Positions 22,502-34,074 of a stretch of 64,000 nt of DNA are shown here, piece by piece. This DNA is from Apteryx mantelli (lineage: Eukaryota; Chordata; Aves; Apterygiformes; Apterygidae), in assembly GCF_036417845.1 (NCBI RefSeq), contig NC_089984.1, positions 2,542,001 to 2,606,000 on the forward strand, in the 5' to 3' direction. The position numbers and the translations under genes are program-made. Position 1 is the stretch's first letter, and every line of letters starts with the position of its first letter. A model generated the notes under the pieces. It was not told the DNA's origin and made no database searches. It saw nothing but the letters and a program-made list of their open reading frames with translations.

Positions 22502-24812
22502 CACTGGCAGCGCTAGGGAAAAGCCCCGGTGAAATGAGAGGGAAAGGTGGCTGTCCAGGGCCGAGACCCTGGGACAGCCCTGCACACCCCACAGCAGCCC
22601 CAGAGACACCTTGTAACCTCCCGCCTGATGAGGTCACCGCATTTAGGAACCTTTGAGAGTGTGCAGAGAGCCTGCAGGAGCCCCAGGCACAAGCACAGAG
22701 GGTCCCCAGTCTCCTCTAAGCACCTGCCAAAACTGCCTTTCTTTTGATCTTCATTTCTGTGAGGGGTTTTTGCTGCTTCTGTGTCCCTCTGCGTGACTGT
22801 GTTCAGAGAGGCCCTTCTCACCCCTCTCTGGTCTGCCTCAGCTGACAGCCAGGTCAAAACTGGGGAGTGCATCTGAGAACAAGGACAGGGTGTCTGGGCT
22901 GCCTGGTGTACTGCACACGGGAGGGGACTCAGTGATAGCATGTGAGAGAACCTGTGGGTCAGAAACAGCTACCTTAAGGGGCTGAGATGGGGTGGTGACT
23001 CTGAGAGGAGTGGAAGTAGCAGGGTAAGATGGTGATGAGGCAGGTGTGTTATCAAATAAAGTCTCTCTCCCCTCCCCCCCCCCCCTTTTTTCCCCCCAGT
23101 CTCCTTTAGGCTTGCCCAGCGGAGGAGCAATTCCTTCTTATGCAAAGACTGGATTTTGGCAGTGGGTTGGTCCTGCTTCCAGATCCGTCTGCATCCAGGG
23201 TCTTTGCCGGTGCTGCACGCATCTTGTTGTTCTCGGAACTGCTGGGGCTGGCTGTGTTGGGATGCCTGGGGTGTATGGCCGTGCGGCCTGATCCTTGCCT
23301 GCCTAAACCTCGATTGCCACGAGACCAATCCCATAGCACATTTGCAGACCCTCTGCAGTTCTCTGGGGTTGCTGGGGAACTCTAGCGTTGGGAGTTGGCA
23401 GCTGGGCCAGGTCAGGGACAGAGGTGTTTGAGTCCGGCTGTTGGCAGGCATCTGGGTAGTCTCTAGGTGTTGCATCTTTTCATTTGCTTCATGTGCCACC
23501 GGGCTGGAAACCACTGCTCTCGGTATGTGCCAGCCCTCTCCCAAGGTCAGATATGCCCCGCAGGAAATCTGCCCACATCTCCTCCCAACTCACGTCCTTT
23601 AGGATTAGCAGAAGTTCTCTTTGTTAGCAGTTTAAGCTCAGTTTTCTGCTGAGCGGTGATCTTGGGCAGCTGAGGTGCTGGCACATGCTCCCCCTTGTTT
23701 AGGAGGGTGGAAGGCTGGCCATGTCCCCAGGACAGGGAAATGGTGGCCTGTCTCAGCTAGGCTGACCAGAAGCCGCACAAGTCTGTTAGAACCTTTCAGG
23801 TGTATCTGATGCTAATGCTTGTGCATTTTTTACATTATGTAAGTAGTGATGGGCCTTTAGCTGGGTATTCCATGAACATCAGAAGCACATGAGGAGAACT
23901 GATTGCTTCCTGACATACGAGTAACAATATTTCTTTCCCTCATATCCCTAGAACAATGTGCTGGACTTGGTGTTTGCTGTTTGTGAGTCTGTGACTGGGC
24001 GCATGATGAGCATGTTAAGGAACTGAGTCCTTATTCCTTCTGAAGTTTTGGGGAAGCCAAACAAGATCAGCAGAACTAAGGAGCAGAAATGTAGTACAAT
24101 TCTCTAGTGCCATATAATGGTCAGGTGCATGCAAGTATGACGCTTCTGAGCAAATTAGTGGGTAAACATTGGAGTGACTTGCTTAGGGAGGATTTCTGTG
24201 CAAGAAGGGCATGTTGCAGCTTGTAACTGACCGTCACCTGGTGGTATCTTTACTAGTCACATCTCTAGCTGTTCCATGAGCAACACGTTAACCCACAAGC
24301 CAGCAGAGCAGGTGCACTTGCACTTCAGAGGTGCTGCTGTTTGGGATCTACAGCGAAAGCACTTCAGGAACTGAACTGATTTTCCTGACCACTTGGGACG
24401 GTTTGAAAGTGCAACTGTCTGGCAAAACTTGGTCTTCATTTCCGCAGCCGGCTGCTTAGCAAAACAAAGTGGATTCTTAAAATTTGATCAACACAAAATG
24501 CCGGTGTTTAACACAGGCGATTGCAAGTGACCTCTGGGTGGTCTGACAGCTGATCGGCTGGCTTACGAATCCTGGGTGTAGTCCGTAATCGTAGATCTGT
24601 GTCCAGGCAGTAGTTGGTAAGGAGGATGGCAGATAGGGGCAGTCACGGGAGGGAAGACTGTGTCTGTATTTCTTGGTGCTGATTTGAGTAATTTTCGCTC
24701 TATGGTAACTAGCCCTGCATAGAAAAAGCAAGTCTGTTGAAGCAAAACAGGAAATGAAGTGAAGGTCAGTCCCAGGAAAGATGCCATTGCAAGAATATGT
24801 GCCCAGCTAAAG
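22502..24812. other. No gene seen
   Basis: No exon or RNA supported. A C/T-rich run (23072-23098) ends in a CCCCCCAG that looks like an acceptor, but the reading frames after it have no recognisable product. Confidence 0.4.
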
Positions 24813-24813
24813 T

Positions 24814-26434
24814 TCACAGAATCACAGAATGGTTGAGGTTGGAAGGGACGTCTGGAGATCATCTAGTCCAACCCCCCTGCTCAAGCAGAGCCACCTCGAG
24901 CACGTTGCACAGGACCCTATGTGGACAGCTTTTGAATATCTCCAAGGCTGGAGACTCCACAACCTCTCTGGGCAACCTGTTCCAGTGCTCTGCTACCCTC
25001 ACAGTAAAGAAGTTTGTCCCTAGGTTCAGACGGAACTTCCTGTGTTTCAGTTTGTGCCCGTTGCCTCTTGTCCTCTCACTGGGCAGCGCTGAAAAGTGGC
25101 TGGCCCCACCCTCTTTACACCCTCCCTTCAGATATTGATATGCGCTGGTAAGATGCCCCCTCAGTCTTCTCTTCTCCAGGCTGGGCAGTCCCAGCTCTCA
25201 CAGCCTTTCCTTGTATGAGAGATGCTCTAGTCCCTTAATCATCTTAGTAGCCCTTCGCTCCACTCGCTCCACTCGCTCCACCTCTCTCTTGTACTGGGGA
25301 GCCCAGAGCTGGACACAGTACTCCGGGTGTGGCCTCACCAGGGCTGAGCAGAGGGGAAGGATCACCTCCCTCGACCTGCTGGCAATGCTCTTCCTCATGC
25401 CGCCCTGGATACCATTGGCCTTCTTGGCCACAGGGGCACATTGCTGGCTCATGGTCAGCTTGTTGTCCACCAGCACTCCCAGGTCCTTCTCGGCAGGGCT
25501 GCTTTCCAGCAGGTGAGCCCCCAGCCTGTACTGGTGCATGGGGTTGCAACTGACCCCGAGGTGCGGGACTCTGCACTTCCCTTTTTGAACTTCATGAGGT
25601 TCCTCTTGGCCCAGCTCTCCAGCCTGTCGAGGGCCCTCTGAATGGCAGCACAGCCCTCTGGTGTGTCAGCCACTTCTCCCAGTTTTCTATCATCAGCACA
25701 CCTGCTGAGGGTGCACTCTGTCCCTTCATCCAGGTCACTGATGGATAAGTTGAACAGGATTGGACCCAGGGTTGACCCCTGGGGGACACCGCTAGCTACA
25801 GGCCTCCAACCAGGCTCTGCGCCGCTGATCACAGCCTTCTGAGCTCTGCCATTCAGCCAGTTCTCAATCCACCTCACTGTCTGCTCGTCCAGCCCATACT
25901 TCTTCAACCTGCCTATGAGGATGTTATGGGAGACAGCGTCAAAAGCCTTAGTGAAGTCAAAGTAGACAACGTCCAACATCCAACCAAGTTGCCCTTGGCA
26001 GTATCATTGGCGCCCACGTGGAAGAGCAGCAGGGGGTGATAGTCAGAGGAGCAGACAAGCTTTGGCAGTCCCTCCACAACATCCCGGATTCGAGCCCCCA
26101 TCAAGCAGCAAACCTTCACTGCCCTTCTTGGGCTGCCAGCCTCCAGGGAAATGGGAACACCCCCAGTCCCCACCTTTGTCTCAGCCTGGAGGGAAAGGCT
26201 GTGCCCCTTCCATGGTGTGGTGTCCACGGAGCTACATGAACAGAGGTGGTAGAGCAGGAGGCCAGTTTGGGGGGCTGTGTACCAGGGCAGCATGCTGCCT
26301 GGCTCTGGCTCTGGCTCTTGCTTCATGGGCATCCCCACCAACACCATCTGTATGCCCTGTAGTGAATGGCGGGCCTGGGATGCAACCCCCCAGGGAGGGC
26401 GCTCACCTTCCCTGCACATGGGGAGGGAAGCCAC
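24814..26434 (-). mobile_element. CR1 LINE with ORF1 esterase joined to RT
   Basis: Minus strand. From 26434 down it begins with sequence resembling the SGNH-esterase-type ORF1 of CR1 ([15 protein letters not shown], the G-N-D block). It then jumps at about 25985 directly to ORF2 RT ([35 protein letters not shown]). The catalytic F/C-ADD region is mutated to CADDRK. The 3' end at 24814 has the ACAGAATCACAGAATGG tail. The endonuclease and first half of RT are deleted. The part from 25532 rightward belongs to the left palindrome arm; the 3' end lies where the right arm would continue beyond the window. Confidence 0.85.
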
Positions 26435-26531
26435 ACGTCAGCAGTTTGTGACTTCCCGATTTTGTTAGGCTCTTGTCCTGCAAGATCTATTTTTGCTGCT
26501 CCTTTCTCATCTTCTCAAGGCCTTCCTGTGG

Positions 26532-26838
26532 TAAATCTAATCCAATCCTTTCCTGAGGGAACTTTTCCTCTTAGAAACTGGTGAGGCACTTCTCCCGGTT
26601 TGCAATAGTGCAAGTGACTGCTCTGTCGCAATGGCTGCAGCCCTGAAGGACACCAAAGACGAGAAGACCCTTGTGCTCAGAGCTGTGCAAAAGAGTAACT
26701 CTCTCAGGCTCCGCCTAGGAGAGTTCGCCAGCTGGAGTCTAGGTAGTGAGCGGCAGGCTGCATAGGAGAGACAGTGTGCAATCTAGGAAGAAAGGCAGAT
26801 GTGTGTCTGAGCTATTTGTGTTGGTTTCATCCTTGAGG
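26532..26838 (+). repeat. Nested inverted repeat, copy A (left arm)
   Basis: 307 bp, inverted relative to 28240-28546 with no net length change (coordinate sum 55078) and scattered substitutions. The 1.4 kb between the copies contains the tRNA-Lys gene. An open frame starting at 26631 (MAAALKDTKDEKTLVLRAVQ..., 44 codons, stop at 26763-26765) lies in this copy. In copy B the same frame stops after 34 codons because a TGG became TGA. I do not recognise the peptide. Confidence 0.85.
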
Positions 26839-26989
26839 AAGGATAGAGAGAGATTGCCTCTTTTGTGGGAGACAGGAGTTGGATGCAAAGAGTTTATTTA
26901 TGGCTCTAAGGATCGCACTGCCCTTCCGCAGTTGTGGCAGTGCCACCTGTTGTGCAAAGGGGAAAGCAGTGAGTAAAGAGGAAGGCTGT

Positions 26990-27062
26990 CGCCTGAACAG
27001 GGGCTTGAACCCTGGACCCTCAGATTAAAAGTCTGATGCTCTCCCAACTGAGCTATCCAGGC
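26990..27062 (-). tRNA. tRNA-Lys (anticodon TTT), left arm
   Basis: The 73-nt minus-strand sequence folds as a full cloverleaf. The acceptor stem GCCTGGA/TTCAGGC has one G-U pair. There is a D arm with GCTC/GAGC, an anticodon stem TCAGA/TCTGA with loop CTTTTAA, and a T stem CAGGG/CCCTG. Discriminator base G. A and B boxes are present. No TTTT terminator is found in the first ~40 nt downstream, so transcription may run on or use a weak stop. Identical copy at 62470-62542. Confidence 0.93.
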
Positions 27063-27130
27063 TTCCTGGGAAAAAAAAGAAGCCCAGCTCCGGAGCCCAG
27101 CAGGCCAGGGGCTTTCTAAGAAGGTCTACA

Positions 27131-27150
27131 GAGAGAGAGAGAGAGAGAGA
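27131..27150. repeat. (GA)n microsatellite
   Basis: Ten GA units; mirrored as (TC)n at 62382-62401. Confidence 0.9.
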
Positions 27151-28239
27151 AAAGGAAACCCTAGATCAGTAATTAATACCTTGCAGGAGTGGTGGGCTGT
27201 TAACAAACCATTAGCCCCGATGCCAGCACTTGGAAGGCTCTCTTGCCACTTTCCTTTGCTCCCATGCAAGGTCCTGGCAGAGCAGGTGCCTCCTGAGCAC
27301 CTCCTGGTGGCTGGAGTGGTGGTGCTGCAGCCCCACAGCACCGTCTGTCCCTACTGTAGCGCCTTTTCAGTGGGGCAGGCAGCAGGAGCAGTCCCTCCTC
27401 CATACACAGCTCACTCAGGAGAGGTATATCGCAGGCCTTTCCAGAGGCCTGAGCATCTCCACCCAGGGCAGCAGCATGGCAGAGGCTCAGGCACCTCTGT
27501 ATAAACTCTCTGCTCCTGCTCGGACCCTGTACGGAGCAGCTCGCCAAAGTGCAAGCTTCATGCCCAGTCCTGGGGAGCTTTGGCTCTCTGCCCTGGGGCA
27601 GGGACCCCGGGCCCAGAGCCTCCTGCTCTGGAGAGGGGAGGGTGGGTAGATGGGCTGGTCCAGGCAGGGGCAAGGCAGGCTTTGGCAGGACACAGCTCCC
27701 TCTGGAACAGCACCTCTCTGTTTTGGAGAGGATTGCTCAGAATGTTTTGAATTCACATCGCTAGGGAGCTGGCAGGATGCTACCCGGAAGGCAAAATACA
27801 AACAGCCCATTGAAGGGGGGGGTGTAGCAGCACGCAGCCTTTATGGGCATTCATCTGAGAGGCTTGCTCTGCTCCCAGACTCCTGGTCCCTTTTAGTACA
27901 GCCGGCTCAATCACCTTTAGGTTTGCATGGATACTTGCTGACAATCTGATGGCACTCTAAGTAGGAGTGCTTGTAGAAGTATGTTGAAATCCTCCTGTGG
28001 AAGAATCGGGATTTATTGGAATGCAGCCTTTTAGGAGTCTCTTCTTGGTAGGAGGAAGTGAAAAAGTGCCTCAGCAAAGGAAAGGCTGCAATCAGAGTAT
28101 CACAATCCCAGTGAGTGAGTCGGCAACCGGAGGAACTTCTCCCAGCCAGAGCCACTGTCTCAAAAGGTAACAAAGGCAATCCCAGATTTCTATGGAAAAC
28201 CCGCCTGTGTTTGTTCTTGTGCTCTGAGCATCACAAGGA

Positions 28240-28546
28240 CCTCAAGGAAGAAACCAGCAGAAGCAGCTCAGACACACATCTGCCTTTCTTCCTAGATTGC
28301 ACACTGTCTCTCCTACACAGCCTGCCGCTCACTGCCTAGACTTCAACTGGCGAACTCGCCTAGGCAGAGCCTGAGAGAGTTACTCTTTTGCACAGCTCCG
28401 AGCACAAGGGTCTTCTCGTCTTTGGTGTCCTTCAGGGCTGCAGCCATTGCGACAGAGCAGTCACTTGCACTATTGCAAACCGGGAGAAGTGCCTCACCAG
28501 TTTCTAAGAGGAAATGTTGCCTCAGGAGAGGATTGAATTAGATTCA
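28240..28546 (-). repeat. Nested inverted repeat, copy B (left arm)
   Basis: Partner of 26532-26838, same length. The outer end merges into a CR1 fragment. Confidence 0.85.
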
Positions 28547-28569
28547 CCCCCAGGAGCAGATTTCCTCCA

Positions 28570-28930
28570 GGAAAGGAAAGCTCTCCCCTCAGTAGAGGAG
28601 GATCAGCTTGGGGAACGTTAAAAAAACCAGTTGGGCACACAGCAGTCCATGGGTGCTGATGGGATGCTTGCAGGGTTTTCTCTTTTTCTCTACTGGCTCC
28701 ACTACTGTTTAATTTCTTCATTAATGACCTGGATGATGGGACCAAGTGCACCTTCAGCAAGCCTGCAGACAATACAAAATGGTCGTGATAGGCTAGAGAA
28801 ATGGGCCAACAGGAACCTCCTGCAGTTCAGCAGAGGGAAACGCCAAGTCCTACCCCTGGCAAGGAATAACGCCATGTTGCGGGAGCTGGGAGCGTAGAGT
28901 CTGGAGAAGAGAAGGCTCAGGAGGGCCCTT
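28570..28930 (+). mobile_element. CR1 LINE fragment with several internal deletions (left arm)
   Basis: Pieces of CR1 ORF2 in correct order but with large gaps: the VEEDQLGE..linker end, a GADGM block, [13 protein letters not shown], a DRLEKWANRNLLQF block, ARNNAM, and finally the LEKRRL region near 28900. The catalytic FADD motif is altered. Collinear pieces with deletions suggest decay, not a fresh insertion. Confidence 0.75.
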
Positions 28931-29399
28931 GTCTTACCTGGTGAAGGGTATCCTGCACACCTGCTCTGAATTCTAGGACCTACTGCCCTCTCTGTGCTTG
29001 AACAAGCTGGAATATGGGACCTCCCCTTTATGCGGCCAGGGGAACTGAAGGACAGTGGACAGGAGGGGGTGCCTGCGGGCGAACCCACAATCTTCCCTCC
29101 TCTTGTCATCCAAGGGAAGCCCAAGGCTCTCCTGGCCTCAGCTCCCACCGTATGCTTCTCCTCCCCTCTGTCTCAGCCCACGCAGCCTCCTGAGAGACAG
29201 CAAGGCCACAGGCACGTGGACGAGCACCTCGCCAAAGCCTGGCCTTAGCTAGAAAGCTCTCAGGAAGGTCCTGATGACGGTGAAAGAGAGCAGAAGCCCG
29301 CAGCTCCCACTCCAAAACCAGACGCCACGGAAAGGCTAAGCAGGAAGCAGGCCATTAGCAGAACACAGGTCAATCAGCACAGCCCCTCGCAGAGCATCC

Positions 29400-29405
29400 T
29401 TTATT
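29400..29405 (-). terminator. Poly(A) signal of left PHF7-like gene
   Basis: AATAAA on the minus strand about 340 bp past the stop codon; mirrored at 60127-60132. Confidence 0.6.
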
Positions 29406-29742
29406 TAGCTGCTGACTTTATGGCCCTGCAGCACACCCCTTGGATGAGCCTGCGGGAGGTTCTGGGGCTCTCCGAGTCTCCCCTGGCCGGCACAGCGTGG
29501 TTCCCTGTCGCTGGGAAGACAGCATCCCTCTCAGGGCAGGCAGTGCAGTGGGGCCGTAGTATGCAGGCAGCTCCTCCACAGCCAGCCCTGGGGCATTCCC
29601 ATCGACCCCCTTGCCAGCAGTCTTCAGGGCCGTCTGTAGGGATGTAGGGGCCGGTGCTGGAACCTGGAGCGGCCTGCCCTCCTGTCTCGCCCAGACAGCA
29701 CCGAGCTGCTGCTCCCAGCATCCGAGCAGCCCTGGGAGGATG

Positions 29743-32700
29743 CTAATGCTGCCTGGCTGGTGCTGGGGCAGCCTGGTGCCAGCTGGACGCTGTAAGGGGA
29801 GGCAGAAAGGTCAGCAGATCCACCCCACACCCGCTGGACTGGTGAGGTCAGAGCAGTGCCCCGCAACTCTCACGGGGGTGGAGAGGCTCCGCCACCCCCA
29901 CCCTGACCACCCCCTGCCAGGGCCTGCCTGACACCTGCCTCTAGCCCTGGCACCCAGGTCCTCGGCCTCTTACCAGTGCTCTGGCCAGCACAGCCGTCAC
30001 ACTCCCACAGGCCCGTGGCATCCCCCACGGAGGAGCATCGGCGGTGGCTCACACTGGCAGCGCATGAGGAGCACAGCAGCAGTTGCCATGGGCTGCGGAA
30101 GCAAACAGGCTGGTGACCACGGAGGCCCCAGCAGGGAGTGATGCCAGGAAGTCTCCCAAGGACAAAGTGGCCAGAGAGGGGCAGTGCCCAGCAGAGCTGC
30201 CTGGCCTGGCCCCACCTGGCTGCCAAGAGTCCTTGCTCCCCAAGTGCTGGCTGAGACAAACGAACCTGGGCAGAACCCAGGACCCTGGGGGGCCCCCCAC
30301 CTTGTTGCAAGCCCTTCAAACATCTGGCCAAGCCACTGCTAAGGCATCTGCCTCCTCTGAGGAGCCCGGGAAACTGCTCCTGCAGAGACTTACCCCTCCT
30401 CTTCTGACTGCTCCCTGCCTCCCTGGTAAAGGCACCGGCTGGCATCACAGTGGCTATACGTTCCATATAAGTCTTCAAAGTTCTCCTCTTCCTCCTCCTC
30501 CTCCCAAGCCGGTCTTCTGAGGGAGAAGGAAGGAAAGGACATGAGCCTCCCTCACCCCCAGCATCAGTCAGATCCTGACTGCAGGCCCCTGGTCTTCTGC
30601 ACCCCTTTGTTTTCACCACCTCAGTGAAGCAGGGGACTAGGCTAGCAGGACACTTGGGGGCCAGGCCTCTTTGGGAGTCCCACCCAGGCCTCGCTGGGCC
30701 CCCTTCAGGCCTGACGTTCCCCCTCTGCAAAATGGGAATGCCGCCACTGACCTCTGCTCTCAACTGCCTGAGCTGCTTGCGGGGGAAACCAAGAGGGAAG
30801 AGCCCTAACAGGAGTTCAGTGGGAGCTCTCCTTGCCCCAGAAGAGCTTTGAGGGAGAGAAGCTGACCCCAGGTGAAAAAAAAAGCAGAAAGCAGCTGGAC
30901 AGTCTCCGGGAACAGCAAATCCCTCCACAGCTCATAACCACCAATACCCTAATTCTTCCTCAGCCAGTCCCTTTCCTGCGGCAGGAACAGAGCACGGAAC
31001 ATCCCTGTAGGCAGAGCTGTATCATCCTCTCCTCCAGGCACATCTCTCTTGCTGGAGATACAGCCTGTGTGGAGGGACTGTGGGCTGGGCGGGAATTCTC
31101 CTCTCTTCTACGCATCGCGAGAGGGAAGAAGAGAACCAACCTGTCAGGTATGCGGATACCCAGGCGCCACATCTCGGGCAGAAACTTCTCACGGTCCTTG
31201 CACAAGGGACACGCAAAGTGCTTCAAAGCAGAATGGAGAGCATGTCCCTGCAGGAGAGAGACTACCAGTGTGAGCGGGACACTGCTGCCTGCTGGGCGCC
31301 TCTGGTCCTTAGGAGGCGGGAGAGGGAAGGGTCTCCTACCTGGATGCAGCTGCGGTGGAACCAGGCGTGCTTGCAGAAGGGACACACCATGGTGCTGTAG
31401 GAGGTCCTGTCCTCCACGGGCTCCATGCAGATGATGCACGTGGTGTCCCCATCTTGGTGCGTCTCCACTCTCTGCTCTGGGCGATGCTCCCAGCACAACG
31501 ACCTGAGCGAAGACAAAGAGGTGAGCCTGCAGGATCTGCAGGAGTCCTTCCTTGTCTCTGGATGAGGCTTCCCATGGCTGTAGAGGCCATCAGCTCTGCA
31601 GCGCTCTGTGCACACGTCCCTTTTCCCATGCCTTTCCTCCCAACATGTTCCCCCCGCAAAAGGGCTCGGCATGTGCTGGCTGAGGCTGGGGCTCCACACT
31701 TGCTTGAAGGGCCCTGGGACACTCCTGCCAAGCTGGGGGCTTTGCCTGCAGGGTGGAGGCCTTGACAAAAACACACGTTTGCCAGCCTTCAGCCCTTAGG
31801 AATCCATCCTGACCCCCCGGGGGCTGAGACCAATGGACTGCCGGGGCATTGCTGATGGCACACCCTCCTGCTCGGCTCCAGCACCACAGGGAAGGGGGAA
31901 AAATGGTACATGAGCCCTCCATGCCCTGGATCAGGCCCTGCGGGACACTTGCAGGGGTCACTGCAGGGCAGAGCAGGCAGGTTCCCCAAACACTTGGCCA
32001 GTGACGGCAGCAGGGAGCAGGAGGGGATTTTAGGCGCGGGAGGCTCCAGCCCAAGCAATGGCAGCCCTTACCTGAACTCCCCAAAGAACTGCGAGACGCA
32101 GCCCTGTTCGGACCCGCAGGGGAAGTGGAACTTGCGGGTGCACCGCTTCTGCTGGCATGCAACGGTGGCCCCCATCTTTCCACAGACACAGCAGGTCTGC
32201 AAAGAGCACAGCAGCCCCCCGCTCACCATCAAGGACACTGGTCAGGGACCTCGAGCTCTGCCCTGCCCTTCAGGGAAGGACACAGGGATCTCTGGGCCTG
32301 GCTCGGCTCACGCAGGAGCCTTCTGTTAAAGAGCCCTCACCTTTCCAGCTTGTCCCCAAAACACTCTGCCCATTGGCATCAGGTAAAGAAACCAATCAGG
32401 TGACCCTGAGCGGCTGATGGGGAGCCGGGAGTGGCAGCAGGGAATGCCTGCAGCCGGGCTCTCCCTCCTCTCTCAGCATCCCTAGGGAGCTAGCTCCCTT
32501 CTTGCCGAGACAGACACGCAGGAGCACTTGGGACTCTCATGCAAGCTGGGCTCTTGACCTCCTGGGAGTGGCTAGGGAAGGCCATGAGGGAGACCAGTCA
32601 CAGCAACACAGCCCTCCTCCCCTGCTACATCCTTACCTTCTGAGCTGCCCGATTCACTGCCTGCCTGATATCCCCAGGGAGGAACTGGCAGAATCCATCC

Positions 32701-34074
32701 TCATCGGTGCCTCTCTGGTAAAGCCCTTCAGCAAGATACTGGAAGGCAGCAAAGTGCAGGAGCTCATCAGATCAGTGAGACAGGCACCATTCTTGACGGA
32801 TTGTCCTGAGCCTTGAGAGACAGCAGGGGCAGGCAGTGCCTAGCTCCTCCTGGGAGTGGGCGAGCTGCAGTAGTCCTCGTCCTTAGACCTCATCCTGAAC
32901 AAGAAGGCATGGGGAGGGCTGAGCCTCGGGTGTGCTGTGGTATTGCAAGCCACCGACCCAGAGAACTGTGGAGAACAGCTGGTGGACACCACTGCAGAGC
33001 TGTTGCTCAGGAAAGCTACTCAAGGACTCCCCGGGGCTGGGCGCATTCTCTTTTGAGCACCAGCTTGGGAGGGCTGGATCTCCCCCACACAGGGAATAGG
33101 GTCGCTCAGCAGCACCCGGGTAGGGAGGCTGTGCTGGGAGTGCAGGAGGAGGAGTTGACACCTACAGGGCACCTGGGGCTGCAATTTCACACATGCACAC
33201 GCGCCCCTTGGGGTGCCAGGGCAAAGCTGTGGGCAGCCCCAGGGGAACTCACCAGGCAAAACTCATGTGCGCGGAGGCCGTCCTCCTGGCACGTCTGCCC
33301 GTAGACATCCGGGTCAGAGTGAGCACGGTGACACAGCACACACTCTGGAGGCAGGGAGGGAAGGAGCGAGGGAGAGCACACATCACCCCCACTGAGCACC
33401 TCTCGAGGGGCTGGGGAAAGTCAACCTGAGGGATTCCCCCGAGAGAACATCCTCTCTCTGCTGTGCCATGGGGTGCAGCAGGCCTGGAGCTGTTGGAAGG
33501 GCCCTTTGGGGCCTCGGAGAGGAAGGGGGGCATTGCCGGCATGTGCATCACAACAGGCGCCCAGGGGAGTGATGGGCAGGAGGTGGCAGACAGCCTGGGG
33601 AAGGGTGTCGCTGGGTCCCAGGAGTCAGAGCGCCTCCCCACAGGGCGTGGGGCTTTGCCTTCACAGCCGGTCCCCATCCACCGCCATGCACATCCCGCTC
33701 CCACGGAAATCCCAGCAATGTGCCGATTCCAGCGCCCACCTCTCCCCGGCTGTGGCTCCCGCTCTCTCCCTGCCCGCGCCTTCCCCTTTCCTCCCTGGAC
33801 TCCTGGAGCACAGCGACCTCTGGGCAGCACCTGCCCTCCCCACACAGCCCTCCCTCCCAACACGTCCCTCCCCACACAACAAGCGTCCCTTGCTGAGGAC
33901 AAGACGGGAACCTGCAACGAGGCTCTTGGGGACCTCCTGCAGCCCATGGCCACCTCTCCCAGCTCCGCACAAAAGTCACCCCCACAATGCCTTTGCGCAG
34001 CCGCTGGCTTCTGGGAGCTGCTGGGATACTTTGCTCTCACCATCCTCCCTCGACTGGCGGGCCTTCCGCTTCAT
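29743..34074 (-). CDS. PHF7-like: PHF7-like PHD/RING finger protein, left copy
   Basis: Nine coding exons on the minus strand: 34041-34074, 33253-33344, 32637-32738, 32072-32196, 31340-31502, 31141-31247, 30394-30516, 29974-30092 and 29743-29789. All junctions are GT-AG and phases are consistent. The start has a good Kozak context (GCCGCCATGA). The product is about 303 residues: an extended PHD (CVLCHRAHSDPDVYG, then CCVCGKMGATVAC and FHFPCGSEQGC), a RING-like finger (CIICMEPVEDRTSYSTM..CPFCKHAWFHRSC..CPLC), an acidic stretch and a C-terminal zinc-binding region (WECDGCAG). PHF7-type proteins are nuclear chromatin readers and ubiquitin ligases linked to the male germ line; that role is inferred. 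There is no HECT domain, which argues against G2E3. The last exon is frameshifted relative to the tail expected for the family. Its partner at 55458-59789 shows no visible coding difference. Confidence 0.85.

Noticed and set aside
29870-30928. 352-codon open frame (minus) and its mirror 58604-59662
   Set aside because: Runs straight through introns and exons 7-8 of the PHF7-like gene; only the spliced exons in it match the family.
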